Assembly (NCBI GenBank): GCA_003260075.1
Contig: QLIY01000536.1
Location: 1 to 64,000 of the forward strand
Direction of reading: 5' to 3'
Source: Phallusia mammillata
Lineage: Eukaryota > Chordata > Ascidiacea > Phlebobranchia > Ascidiidae
Length of the DNA: 64,000 bases
Under the pieces are notes generated by a model. It was given only the letters and a program-made list of their open reading frames with translations. It ran no database searches and was not told the origin of the DNA. Positions within the stretch are counted from its first letter, which is position 1. Every line of letters begins with the position of its first letter. Of this stretch, positions 10,883 to 22,827 are shown piece by piece. The position numbers and the translations under genes are program-made.

Positions 10883-13800
10883 TTATTCTTTTTTAGAAGC
10901 AACTTGATCCCGATAAAACCCATTCAATCTATTTTCCTTTTTGTTCGATCTCAACCGTTGAATGATATAAGCTCCAAGTGAAAAGACAGCACATATGAAG
11001 TACACCGATGTGTTTCGAGTTAGTCCTAGAAAAACAAATAGGAAAAGACACTATAAAAAACCTTCACGGCCGTAATTGTTTAGTCATATTACTCACAATA
11101 CAATCACATTAATCTTAATGCTAAGCAAAATAACTTGTAGGAAATTGCTCTAACCAAGGTGGGGGGGGGGATACACCGATGTGTTTCGAGTTAGTCCTAG
11201 AAAAACAAATAGGAAAAAACACTATAAAAAACCTTTACGGCCGTAATTGTTTAGTCATATTAATCACAATACAATCACATTAATCTGTTGATTTTAATCA
11301 GTTTTCTTAATGCTAAGCAAAATAACTTGTAGGAAATTGCTCTAACCAAGGTGAAAAACAACAACATAACTCTAAAACTACAATTTCAGGAGCCAAAAAT
11401 AATTTCACTTTGTCGAATAGAGTATAAAACGCTCGATTGGAATAAAACAATTCTTGTTTTTTTGGGAACATTCTACAATGAGCTAAAAGTTCGCCTAATC
11501 TACAATGTAAATGTTCAGGCTGTGCAACTGTGAAAAACTATTGAAAAAAATACATTGTAAAGCAAGGTTTTTAACAATCACGGAGTGTGCACAGCAAACG
11601 TTTAAACCAAACCGTACTTACGTTATTTGACTAGCTTTTTATGTGACTAACTGTCAGTTGTTGTTTACGACTTCCAATTGGTAGTCAAAATGACCGAATG
11701 GTTAAAGCACACACCATGTGCTCACAAGATTGTGGGGTCTAATTCTATCTTGGTTAGTTGTGTTCTCTGAGCAATGAAGCGGTATTGCACCAGCCCAGAG
11801 GAACCTGATAGGATTAAACCAGGGGTCATCAAACTAGGTCATTTCATCCGGCCCTCGACCACATTTTTTGGTTTGCCAAATCGTATTGATAACTTTGTAT
11901 CATTCAAAAATTAATCTACTTCTTACGAAAAATGTAATAATATTACCTAGTTTAATAGGATTACAACGCCCAGGATTGATCCAAAGTCAGTTTGTTACGT
12001 CACAGACAAGACTAATAGTGTCAATTGTGCGCAAACAAATGCCTTTACTTGTGACGTAACATACAAGCATTGCTTGTAAGAGACGACCTATACAATTTAA
12101 CAGTCGCATCACCAGATTTTAAATGGGATTGTAGCAAGACCAAATCTTGGCGCACCTAGAAAAATCGCCTCGCGGGCTAAGTTTTGAAAGGCGGCGCTAG
12201 GACATGTAAACTATGTGGCCCGCGCGAATTATTTTTAGACTTATCCGGACCGCAGTCAAAAAAGTTTGGTGACCCCTGGGTTAAACTAATCAAAATTCAC
12301 CAATACCAAAGTCGAAAAGCCAAACAAACATTGATTGCAATAAAACAGGCAACCTGACAATGGACTCATTATTTAGGCGATGTCCGCCCACCGTGGGCAA
12401 ACGGAATCGAAAAACAGATTTGAAACTGCTATTCAATTGACTTCGAATCACCGAACTTTCAATTATGAGCCGGTTGGTATTTTTTAAACTTAGACGTTTT
12501 TTAAACATATTAAATTTAGTACACAAACTTAGGAAGCATTCACTCACCTTGCTGAGATTTGAAATAATTGGAAAGAAACGACCCAAATGTCATTAATGCT
12601 ATTCCAGGGTGAACCAGAGTTAAGTACTTCGTGTAAACTCGGTATGCTGAGAAGTCCAAAGCAGTGAAGCACATTTGAAAGAAAATGATGTAAAATATTC
12701 CAAGAAATGATCCGGTTTCCACACTTACAAATCCTACAATGCAACAGTTGACGTATAAAGCATTAGAGCTGCTAAACAAACCTTTTGCAACATGTTACCT
12801 AATGCTTTACAAGTGAGCAGTAATACTGTATGTTATTTGTAGTTTTAATACATTGCCCTTTTAATGGTTAAAGCACGTTTGCTACACATTTCAGCTGCGT
12901 AGTACGGGATCGCCAGTTCGACCCATATTCGGTTAACGTAAACATAAATTCAATATTGGGATTAGCCCTGAAACGTCTATCTATGAAAATCAGCAATCAC
13001 GGCACAGTAAAATATAAATTATAGTAACTGAAGCATAGTGAAGGCGAAATACCGATTCAGCCGGTCACTAAGTATTCTTACATGTGGCAAGACGATTCTT
13101 ATCCGTTTTATTGTTCGTTTTACGCATAAACATTTTAAGCTCGTTGATTGTATTAGTGTTAGCCCATATAACAGCATTACAAGTTTTTTACCCCTAGGGA
13201 CGGCTTCTGCGAATGCTCTTGAGTCGATATAAGTTGCAGGAAGACTGATGCTTAAGGGCAAAGCTGTACAACTCCAAACTATTTCAATACTGGAAGAGGT
13301 CAGGACATACCGTTGAAATTCACGAGCATCACTCTCTGTCAAAACAATACAATATTAGTTTCCCCCATAGCAAATATAACTGATTATTCCAAAACCGGTT
13401 TGGTCATTTAATCAATGTAGTTCTGGCTTCAAACAATTTTAGCTGCCACACCAGGCAACAAACGCGTTCTTTAAACTAAAAACAACTGTACTGTACATGA
13501 AGCATGACTTAAGTCGTGTTTGCTTTGCAAATTTAGTCTTTTCAAAGCAGAATTGCAAGTCGAGCCTGATTTACGTTCCGTGTCCGCCATTTTTTTTAAT
13601 AAAATCACTCAGCTAGGTAACAAGTCACTGGCTTTGACCTAGTGCCCACCCTACTCTAAAACGTATTGTTTACCCCATTGTCTACTATTGTTCATTGTGT
13701 TTGTTGTCTTTCTCTTTGTTTATTCTCGTCCTTTGTTGCAAGGTTTTTGTGGATAGGCCTGTCAATCAAAATTTCGGGCCTAAACGGGCTTCTCAAAAAC

Positions 13801-15322
13801 GTTTCGGGTTCGGGCCGGGCTTCGGGCTCAGATTTCGGGCCCGCTTGCAACTCTGTTTCAACGCATCAAAAACACTCGAAAGGTATTTGTTATTTTCAGA
13901 TAACGGTTTAAAAAATGGATCATTTAATCTGAGTACACACCTGAAAATGGTTTGAGGCCCAAGAAAGCAAGTTCAGATTGAGATAATTCCAATCTACGAC
14001 AAACATGATATATGTTTGTGTAAGTAACAAACACTACAATCCATGTAAGCCAAAAATTGGCAGAATTGATTTCATTGTCGTACAAAAACATCCAGACGAT
14101 GGAAAGTAACATGTATATAATCCGCCTAATGTAGTATTCCTGTGAAGCACAGAAAAGAGTTAGTGCTGACATCACGTCGAGGACAAAAGCCTGCTTTGGG
14201 CGTTGCGTTGGTCGTGCTCTTACTCAAGCTACTTGGTATCACGTCGTTGGCTGTATGTATTTACAGTCCTACAACGCATCAGTATATGTTTCTACATGCT
14301 GGTGTTGACACATGCCACACCAACGTCCCCCCCCCCTCCTACAACGCATCAGTATATGTTTCTACATGCTGGTGTTGACACATGTCACACAAAAGCTGCC
14401 CATCTGTTCAACTTCGAAAATGTGCAATTACTGATAGTTTTGTGACATAAAAAGAAACCATTCCATCACGAAAAACGGGCATTTTTAACTGCGGTATTTT
14501 AACGTTCATACTCGTCACAAACCATCAAATACGTACATACCTTTTTAAACACTCGTTCTTTCGTCTTTATTAACCATGTTAGAGAAGTTATTTTGCCGAC
14601 ACCCACAGAACCCCAAACAAGAGCCATCTAAAATATCCAGAATAAAAACTTTTTTGTCTTTTTGTTAATCATAGCATTAAGGTAATAAGTTTTATTTTGC
14701 CAAGAAAATGTTAAAGACAAAAACTTTTTTTCGTTATTAGGTGCTAAAACTTATGTTTTGAATGTTTTTGCTACAGTGAAACTGTTTTGATTTTCAAACT
14801 ATATTTCTCACCGTAATTAAGCCGGGTGTCGCTTCAGTTTTATACTTTTTTGTTAAGAATACTGGTGTGTGGGTGAACACTCCTAATAATGGAAAAATAT
14901 AAGATTAAAATCGTAACACCCTACCCTATAAATAAGTAGCCCAATGTTTAATGTACAGAGAAGCTAGCAAATTTATTATAAAAAAGGAAAGTAGTTTTAC
15001 AAAATCGTAATTATACGATAGTTTTTTTAACTATCTTGAAGCACCTACAAATTAAAGCGTCTCCACCGTAAATAAATATACTCAAGCCTTTCGGGTAATT
15101 GTTTACATATCTAACTATACATATGCTATTGAAAGAATGGTTTAAAATGTTCTATTGCATCCTGTAGGCAACAAAGACTGATTCCCGACTGAATGTCGCC
15201 AAAAAACACTCACCTACATCTGGCATCCAGCTTTTTGTGTGAAACATGAACTGAAAAAGCAGCATAGAAACAATCACTGTGCTTAAAAATGCAAAATAAA
15301 TCAAAATTCGTTCACCAAGCAT
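10883..15322 (-). CDS. Gene B: eight-span membrane protein, unrecognised family
   Basis: Exons, in transcription order: 15322-15214, 14882-14812, 14627-14541, 14139-13941, 13335-13192, 12733-12548 and 11025-10883 (stop 10885-10883). The joined frame is 939 bp, 312 aa. The start ATG is chosen because B and C share it exactly, while a one-base indel just upstream breaks any longer common frame. Hydrophobic segments lie near residues 4-28, 60-83, 94-110, 116-136, 172-192, 211-230, 244-260 and 272-290. The C-terminus is short and basic, ending in KKE. CRRLEL (136-141) and HPGI before TM7 are shared by A, B and C. No catalytic motif or known transporter or receptor signature is recognised. This is the only copy of the three with every exon readable, so it is the best query for family searches. 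Confidence 0.85.
11001..11352 (+). repeat. Duplicated segment around a 10-G tract, includes the 5' part of the last exon of gene B
   Basis: 11001-11160 recurs at 11172-11352 with about 24 extra bases in the second copy. Ten G (11161-11170) separate them. The unit includes the splice acceptor and first bases of the last exon of gene B, so a second, truncated acceptor appears at about 11196. Gene C has only one copy of this stretch, which supports an assembly artefact. Confidence 0.8.
11695..11811 (+). mobile_element. tRNA-derived SINE (copy 1)
   Basis: A box-A-like AATGGTTAAAGCAC and a box-B-like GGGGTCTAATTCTATC lie about 35 bases apart, followed by a non-tRNA body ending near CAGCCCAG. The same element lies at 19205-19320 in the paralogous position, so it was inserted before the segmental duplication. 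Confidence 0.6.
11820..12278. mobile_element. hAT-type element, unique to segment copy 1
   Basis: Ends CAGGGGTCATCAAACTAGG and AAAGTTTGGTGACCCCTG form a clear inverted repeat. Flanks GATTAAAC (11812-11819) and GGTTAAAC (12279-12286) match at 7 of 8 bases. The paralogous site near 19.33 kb runs straight across without the insert. It has no transposase and lies in the intron between the last two exons of gene B. Confidence 0.85.
12862..12935 (+). mobile_element. tRNA-derived sequence or SINE fragment
   Basis: AATGGTTAAAGCACG resembles an A box. GCCAGTTCGACCC about 45 bases later resembles a B box. The arms do not fold into a complete tRNA, so I call it SINE-derived. Confidence 0.4.
14267..14395 (+). 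repeat. Duplicated 60-bp intron segment around a 10-C tract
   Basis: About 60 bp from TCCTACAACGCATCAG to GTTGACACATG occurs twice, separated by a tract of exactly ten C (14327-14336). It lies between exons 3 and 4 of gene B. This is the first tract from the left that is C on the + strand. Confidence 0.75.
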
Positions 15323-15967
15323 ATTCACTGAATTTTTATCACACCAAAATCGAATAAAATCTGAATCTAAAAAAACAAACAGTTCACGGTCATTTTCAAT
15401 GTTGTGACTCAAATAAGATTCAAGTTATTGCAAAAATAAGAAAAAAAATTCTGTTTGTGAGAGCCTGCCTATTGGTCCCTATGTTGCTGCTTAATAACTG
15501 AGGTTAACGCTGGTTGCATAATAAGACAGGATGTTATTTTTTGTGTCGACTGGTGATTAACAGCACAACTGGTTTCGCACATACACCATGTCCGCTCTTT
15601 AGAGCAACAATAAAATATGGAACGTCTTTTTGTACCAGGATTGGCGCTAAAAATCACTTCTGCATTGAATTTAACTTGCATGCAAACGTGTATAGCTTTT
15701 TTTTCGATGTTTCTACTTGTTTGGATTTTGGAAAAAATGTAGGCACAATTTTTGGACGAAAATTTAAAAAGTTCTAGGCCAGTCGTGAAATGTTAAATGT
15801 CCATCGATTTTCTGTATTTTGATGCACAACTAAAATGCAAGCGTTATTTTTTTAACAATGATAATTAAAATACCTAAACTCGACCCGAACTCGATAGACT
15901 CAAAAGTAACAAACACAACCAATAACTGCAGTAAACGCAACCACACACATAACCAATGTGCACACAC

Positions 15968-16800
15968 CTGACAAAGCCTCAGGGTTTAAATAACCAATGA
16001 TCACCGCAGTAATTACAACATACATATTAGTAGGCCTACCATACGTTCTTGTTTTGGATGACATGTCCTCCTTTTTAACAAAAACCAAGTTGTCCTCCGA
16101 GGACAAGAAAAAGTGCCCAAATGTCCTCCTTTTTGAATTTTTTGATTTACTAAATATCAATGGTGCAGGTAATGCCTTAAAAAACAGCCTGGAACTACAT
16201 TTTCAGCTTATTTTTTAAAGAAACCTGGGTGGATTTTACACAGTACTTTAGTGAAAATATAACTTTAGTTTAGTGTGATTAACGCTTAATGTCATATTGG
16301 ACCAATTGACTGCCAAAGAACGTCTAATATAGTTTTCTCTTGTTATTGGGCCCTAAAATATCTTTTTATGTTTTTTTTCACAATGCGTCCTCCTTTATGT
16401 AGATGGAAATATGGTAGCCTACATGGCATTTCTGTCAAAAAGGAACGTTCAAACGATAGCGAGTATCAAGTCTGCAATCGAGCCATTGTGCAACTCCTGT
16501 TAAAAATATTTGTATAGTAATTGCACTACGAAAATTGTGAGTTATAGTCAGCATGTATGAAAAAACAGTCGAAATTATCACATACTAACTGGCAACAACC
16601 GTAAAAAAATCATGTTTGTCCCAACAGACTTTGCTGTGTCGCTTGTCTGCTTGCGAATGGGAAAACGCTTGTTATGTGATAGCCCAACAGATTTTACGCA
16701 ATGGATGGCTTCGTGTATCTGATGACATGAGTCATAAACAGTTGCTATACATCTATACACATCGACGGAAACATAGGTTCTTCCGTGTCTCTTAGTCAAG
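15968..16800 (-). pseudogene. Relic of a further family member upstream of gene B
   Basis: Reading the minus strand, 16030-15968 matches exon 4 of the membrane-protein family, with the splice donor CAG/GTGTGT still present. About 50 bp covering the CRRLEL part is deleted compared with the sister relic near 23.6 kb. A short piece near 16740-16800 resembles the end of exon 3 (a GACGAAAGAAC-like core). No complete reading frame can be built. The relic is in the same orientation as gene B and upstream of it. Confidence 0.6.
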
Positions 16801-17095
16801 CAGGGGCGACATTATGAAAACTTCCTCACTCGCTAACTGAACGAGCTCGGTAAAAAAATCTTTGACGAGGACTTAACGAGCGAGGAACTCGCCAATGTAT
16901 TTGGTATTACGAAGTGTCCTCGCAAACGCCTCGCTAAAGCCTGGCGCAAATACAAGAGAATTCGTCAAAATCGTAAAAAAACGTCTGACTCAGCAAAATC
17001 GGCACGCTGCGCTATGCGCCACCTTGCGACAAACAATTTTCGCATGTCATTTATGCTGTTTTTAAAGCATTTTGCAATAGAAGCTCAAAATGTTT

Positions 17096-17193
<98 letters not shown>

Positions 17194-17814
17194 TGGACAA
17201 CAGTTGAAATGGAAGTTTCATATCTTAGAAAAAGTGCAAAAAAATATTTTACAAAAATTTACATCTAAGAAAACGTTGGAGCTTCATAACAATAAGGTAA
17301 GATCTGTGATTAACGTAGGTTTGCATTTATAAAATGCTTTACAGTTTCTAAATGTTGACATCAGGGTGATTTTTATAAACTTATATGTTTGAAACAATGA
17401 CAACTTTATTATACTTAAACACATGTTTTGTACAACTCATTTTGTAAGGTTTTATGGTTTGCATCTTCAATTAACCATCCCAATATTACATATTCATTTT
17501 TCGATTACAGATTTAATACAAAATAAGAACCAGTGTCCTCATGCAGATAGAGACTTGCTAGACATACACAAAATCAGTCCAAATTGGAGCAAATGATCAT
17601 GCATTGTGACCAAAATTACGGTCAAATTTTTACATTTTTATTCAGTGTTAATACTGTACATTGTGTTTGTATTATGTACATTAGTGTTTCTGTCTAGTTG
17701 TGGCGTGGTGATTGTCGTGTCTCGTGTCGTTTACCGTACGTTTTACACGATACAGTTGCATAGGGTATATTCTTGAGAAGTAGTTGTGTATACTATAGTG
17801 GAAGAAGTAGTAGG
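16801..17814. other. Spacer between the two segmental copies, with a 97-base C tract
   Basis: No gene recognised. Pure C from 17097 to 17193 is probably an assembly gap. Proline-rich reading frames across it are artefacts. Confidence 0.65.
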
Positions 17815-18527
17815 CCTTAAGTTTTAAACGTGAAAAACATTGATGCTTGGTGCTGGACATATTTAAAAAGCTTGAAGGTTTTATAATACCATAAAGGTAC
17901 ATTACCTTTGTGGAACACACTGCGTTAGTCGTAAATTCGTTACATGTATATAGGGTTCAGCATTTAAGATTATTTTTGAATCGATAATTTTGAAGATTCT
18001 GACCAAGACAAAATCAGTCAGCATTTTGGGAGAACACAAACCAGGTTCAGGATTTTGACATTGGCTACCGTTCTGATGTTTTCTTATTTAGCAATGTCAA
18101 AACCAAAGTGAGACCAAAAATAAACAAAAAATATACTGCCCCAAGTGTATGTCCAAATATCCACCTTGTGTTTCCTTTTTTTATTTTGTGGTCATGTTTT
18201 TTATTTGCAAAATGTAATACAGTGGCATAATAGAACACTGTAAGCTTAAAATCCGATGAAATCATTTTAATTATATTTAAACAATTCCTTGTTTCGACCT
18301 TGGGTACAAGGCAAAATCTGTTCCATGAAATTAATTTTGGACTACATGGGTCCAATCAGTAAGCTGTGATCAGTTTCAGTGTTTACCACCATGCAACTGG
18401 TAAGTTATATATTTACCTGAAAGTTTTTTACGAATGTTTGGTGTGCGAAATCGTGATTAAATAATAATAAAACAAAATCAGAAAAAAAACAATCCCGACT
18501 TACAACAATTTTACATCTAAAACGTAT

Positions 18528-18533
18528 TTTATT
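18528..18533 (-). promoter_or_regulatory. Candidate polyadenylation signal of gene C
   Basis: AATAAA on the minus strand about 100 bases past the stop codon. Confidence 0.4.
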
Positions 18534-18629
18534 TCACATGTCAAACAATTTTTTTTATTTTTAAAACGGAATTGATTTAGATAACCTTCCGAAAATTGTG
18601 ATGTTTACCAAATAATAATATTTCGGTTT

Positions 18630-21600
18630 TTATTCTTGTTTAGAAGCAACTTGATCCCGATAAAACCCATTCAATTTATTTTCCTTTTTGTCCGATCTCA
18701 ACCGTTGAATGATGTAAGCTCCAAGTGAAAACACAGCACATATGAAATACACTGATGTGTTTCGGGTTAATCCTACAAAATATCAAAAAAAAATTATGAT
18801 CAAATAACCTTTACTGCCATAATTGTTAAGATGTTGAATTCCATCGATTTTCTTTAATGATAAGCAAAAATAACAGTTCATTGCTCTAGCTAAGGTCAAC
18901 ACAATCAAATCAAAATTACATAACATTGCAACTACAATTTCTGAAGCCAAACATTTCACTTTGTTGAATAGAGTTATTGTATTTGGGAAACAAAGCAATT
19001 ATTGCATTTGAGAACATTAGACAATGAATTAAAAAGCAGCTAATCAAATAGGCAGCTGTGCATCTGTGCTAACAACATCGTAAAGCAAGTTTTCAACAAT
19101 TACAAAGTAATAAACGTTTCAACTAAATGATACTTCCGTTATTTGACAACCTGTTTGTATTATTGCCGGTTTTTATTTTTTGTATAGTATTAACAGTGAG
19201 TTACCAAAACAATCGAGTGGTTAGAGAAACCACCTGGTGCTCACAAGATCGTGGGTTCTAATCCCATCTCGGTAAGTTGTGTTCTCTGAGCAATGAAGTG
19301 GCATTACCCCAGCCCAGGGAAACCTTTGGGGTTGAAATAAACAAAAATCACCAATCCCGGAGTCGAAAAAGCAAATAAACAGAGATTCGCTGGGCTTGCA
19401 ATAAAAACAGGCAACCCGACAGCGGACTCATTATTTAGGGCAGTGGTTCTCAACCTTTTAGGTTTGCGGACCGGTAAACTTTCAAAAAAAATTGCGGACC
19501 GGCGGGCTTTCCAAATCAACCCAAAATGTAATCAATTCAAAAGAAGTATGAAAAATTCAATTTAATGAGAAGCTTGCTGGTGTCTGTTTGATATCATACG
19601 TGTTAAACGTGATTCTAGTGAAGTTTCTGCAAGGAAGTAGAGCGTTGACTTCCACACGATTTCTCTGCTTTCAACATCTCACTTTTTGCAATTGAGATAT
19701 AAAATTGTCATTTATTAGGCGGACCGGCAGGTAAGTTGACGCGGACTGGCACCTGTCCGCGGACCGGCGGTTGAGAACCACTGATTTAGGCGATGCCCGC
19801 CCACCGAGCGCAAAAGGAAACGAAAAACAGCCTAAAATTGCTATTCAATTAACTTCGAATCACCAATCTTTTAATTATGGAGCCGGTGGGTATTTTTTAA
19901 ATCTTAGACGTTTTAATAAAAAATTTACACAATAAATTTAGTACACAAACTTAGGAAGCATTTACTCACCTTGCTTTGATTTGAAATAATTGGAAAGAAA
20001 CGAGCCAACTGCCATCAACACTATTCCAGGGTGAAGTATAGTTAAGTACTTACCCCCCCCCCGAAGTCCAAAGCAGTGAAGCACATTTGAAAGAAAATGA
20101 TGTAAAATATGCCAAGAAATGATCCAGTTTCCAAACTTACAATTCCTACAACGCAACAATTGACGTATTAAGCATTAGGGCTATTTAACAAACCTATTGC
20201 AACATGTTACTTCATGTCGTGTCACAAATCTTGCAATCAGTTAAAGCAAAACTAGAATAATAAACAAATCAAACTTTCGTGCTCTTGACTACAAGAAATT
20301 AATTAATTCTCATGTGGCCTGTTAGATCTGCAAATTGAGCTGATCAGCGTACCATAGCTTTGAAGAAGATGTAAAAACAGAAATTAGTGCGCTTTACAGT
20401 TGAGCAATGACTAAACGATTTTACAGTATATGATTTTGTATGCATCACATAGTTTGACTTATAAGTTCAATTCACAACAGTGCGATACACCCTTCCAATG
20501 GTTAAATCCAATATTTTAGTAACATTGTGCTTCAGGCCTTTTAACGCCGTTTGCCGAATCATTAAAACATTTTACCCCTAGGGACGGCTTCTGCGAATGA
20601 TCTTGAGTCGATATAAGTCGTAGGACAACTGATGGTTAAGGGCAAAGCTGTTAAACTCCAAATTATTTCAATACTGGAAGAGGTCAAGACATACCGTTGA
20701 AATTCACGAGCATCACTCTCTGTAAAAATAATAAAATAGTAGTTTCCGCCATTAACTTGCGACACATCAGGCAACAAACGCGTTTGCTTGCCAAATTTAG
20801 TCTTTCCAAAGCGCCAGAAACACTTGATAGACAAGTTATCACTTATTTTTGGAACACGGTTTAAAAAAATGATCATTTGTCCTGATTACACACCTGACAA
20901 AGGTTTGAGGCCCAAGGAAGCAAGTTCAGATTGAGATAATTCCAATCTACGACAAGCATGATATATGTTTGTGTAACCAAGGATCACCACGGTCCATACA
21001 ACCAAAAAATTGATAGAATTTATTTCATTGTCGTACAAAAACATCCAGACGGTGGAAAGTAACATGCCTATAATCCACCTTATGTAAAATTCCTGTAAAG
21101 CATGAAAACATCAATTGTTGGCATCATGTTGAAAGTAAAGGATGGGCTACTAACACAAAATCCAAGTAGAAAAGAAGTACCGGTAAATGGCGTAAAGAGC
21201 GCAGTTATTCAAGTAGACAGTGAAATTGATAGGGTTGGGTACTAAATTAATTAGTTTTTTTTGATTGATTTTATCGCTTATTATCGTTTATTTATATAAA
21301 ACCTAAGCCCAACCCTAATAGCCCTAATGCGACACCCATCGTTAATCAGCAAACCTGTCTACTGTAAGTTCCTGTGTTGGTAGTGCGTCCTAAACGCGAA
21401 ATAAATAAAAATTCAACCAATTGTGAAAATATGTCTACCCTAAAGAAAATATGTCTACCCTAATTATCGCATTTGGACAAAAAAGGTAGATCGTACGTGC
21501 CTTTTTAATTGTTGACATGACTTATGAATGGCGATTGCTTCCACTGAAGGCTGCACATGCGTCACAGTCCCACATGTATCAGATTATGCTTATGGACAAA

Positions 21601-21712
21601 ACACTGCTGATTTACGAGGAGTGGGGGTTGCAACTGATGCCAACAGTTAACACATGCCACAAACAGCTGCACGCTCGACTGTTTAACCTCAAAAATGTAA
21701 AATGACTGATAG

Positions 21713-21768
<56 letters not shown>

Positions 21769-22827
21769 TTTTAACTGCTGTAAACTTACGTTTCTATTTT
21801 TTACAATAAGTTAGTATTATTACGTTCATGCTTGTCACAAACCATCCGCTGTACGTACCTTTGGTAACACTCCTTGTTTTGTCTTCATTAACCAGGTTAA
21901 GCAATTTATTTTGCCAGCAACCGCTGAAACCCAAACAATAGCCATCTAAAACAAAAAATGTATTTTTTATTATTTTTGGTAATCAAAGCAGTAAGTTCTT
22001 AATTTATTGCCAAATAAATGATTTTTTGTGTGTATTAGGTTTGACAAAATTTTTTTTGCGTATTAAAATTTACAAATTTGCCTTTTGAAAGTTTTTGTTA
22101 CAGCGAAACTATTTCAATTTTAAACTGTATTTCTCACCGTAATTATGCCGGGTGTAGCTTCAGTTTTATACTTTTTGGGCAAAAATGATGGTGTGTGGGC
22201 GAAAAGTCCTAAAAATAAAAAAATAAAAGATGGAAATCGTTACACTCTGTAAACAAGTAGACTAACTGTCGTTGTAGAGCTACTAAACACAAGAACTCGC
22301 AGCACAGGCAAGTTAATTTCCGGTAAGTGGCGCAAAGAAGCATAGGCGTTTGCAATTGCAATAATTGCTGAGGCGGCATTTTGCTGAGTGTGGCGTAAGT
22401 TACTGCCGTAATGTTTAATGTACAAAGGACGTTGCTTTTTAATAGTCATATAATCCAATACATTGACTATGACAAAACAATTATTTTTTTAAATAGATAA
22501 AATAAATCGTTTTATAAATCGTATTTACTCGATAGTTTTTTAACTCATTTGGCAGCAAACAACCCACAAATTTTAAACAGCTCTGCTCTAAATAAATAAA
22601 ATCAATTATTTGCACATCTAACCACAGTGCCGTTAAAAGAGTGGCTCAAATTATTCGATTGTAGCGTGCAGGCAACAAAGACTGGTTCTTGATTAAATGT
22701 CGCCAATTAAACACTCACCTACATCTGGCATCCAGCTTTTAGTGTGAAACATAAACTGTAAAAGCAGAGTGAACCAAAACATTGTGCTTAAAAATGCAAG
22801 ATAAATCAAAGTTCGTTCACTCAGCAT
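18630..22827 (-). CDS. Gene C: eight-span membrane protein, exon 6 interrupted by a gap
   Basis: Exons, in transcription order: 22827-22719, 22208-22138, 21945-21859, 21092-20894, 20719-20576, 20145-19970 and 18772-18630 (stop 18632-18630). All except exon 6 have exactly the lengths of gene B. Exon 6 is 176 bp instead of 186: about 20 bases are replaced by a tract that includes ten C (20053-20062), which shifts the frame. Because that tract is the uniform gap-like signature seen across the window, I regard the gene as probably intact in life. The protein closely resembles gene B, for example the same VSLETGSFLG-type stretch, the same FMFHTKSWMPDV after TM1 and a nearly identical C-terminus. 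If the exon 6 lesion is real, C would be a pseudogene. Confidence 0.75.
19205..19320 (+). mobile_element. tRNA-derived SINE (copy 2)
   Basis: GAGTGGTTAGAGAAACC (A-box-like) and GTGGGTTCTAATCCC (B-box-like) are better preserved than in the copy at 11.7 kb. The body after the tRNA part is the same (GTGTTCTCTGAGCAATGAAG). Confidence 0.6.
19441..19783. mobile_element. hAT-type element, unique to segment copy 2
   Basis: Ends CAGTGGTTCTCAACC and GGTTGAGAACCACTG are a perfect 15-bp inverted repeat. Flanks are ATTTAGGG (19433-19440) and ATTTAGGC (19784-19791). The paralogous site at about 12370-12380 has a single ATTTAGGC with no insert. It is 343 bp and non-coding, in the intron between the last two exons of gene C. 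Confidence 0.9.
20053..20062 (+). other. 10-C tract replacing part of exon 6 of gene C
   Basis: Compared with gene B, the bases coding the SAYRVYT-like turn are missing and ten C stand in their place. The length matches the other short tracts. I read it as a small assembly gap, not a mutation. Confidence 0.7.
21713..21768 (+). other. 56-base pure C tract, probable assembly gap
   Basis: Lies in the intron between exons 3 and 4 of gene C. No exon is affected. Confidence 0.7.
22261..22408. repeat. Dispersed repeat inserted in the first intron of gene C
   Basis: The equivalent intron of gene B runs directly from AATAAGTAG to CCAATGTTTAATG, whereas gene C has about 148 extra bases at this point. 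The insert resembles the repeat at 7994-8138 and 8303-8446 (shared pieces such as CAATAATTGCTGAG). It looks like a mobile, possibly SINE-like, family of at least two loci. Confidence 0.55.

Larger units (their letters stand above)
9225..16800 (+). repeat. Segmental duplication, copy 1 (contains gene B)
   Basis: From about 9225 to 16800 the sequence is collinear with about 17815-24235. The match covers the 3' flank, all seven exons and introns of gene B versus gene C, a tRNA-derived SINE, the upstream relic exons and further non-coding sequence. The offset drifts from about 8.6 kb to 7.3 kb because of separate insertions and deletions. Introns and flanks match as well as exons, so this was a DNA-level duplication and not retroposition. 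Confidence 0.85.

Noticed and set aside
9906..12935. Functional tRNA genes
   Set aside because: Box A and B-like elements occur, but no full cloverleaf with paired acceptor stem can be formed. They fit SINE remains.
13750..13860. GC-rich CGGGCCGGGCTTCGGGC stretch as a regulatory island
   Set aside because: It looks like a fragment of a repeat with CGGGC-type subterminal motifs. No promoter or gene start is near it.
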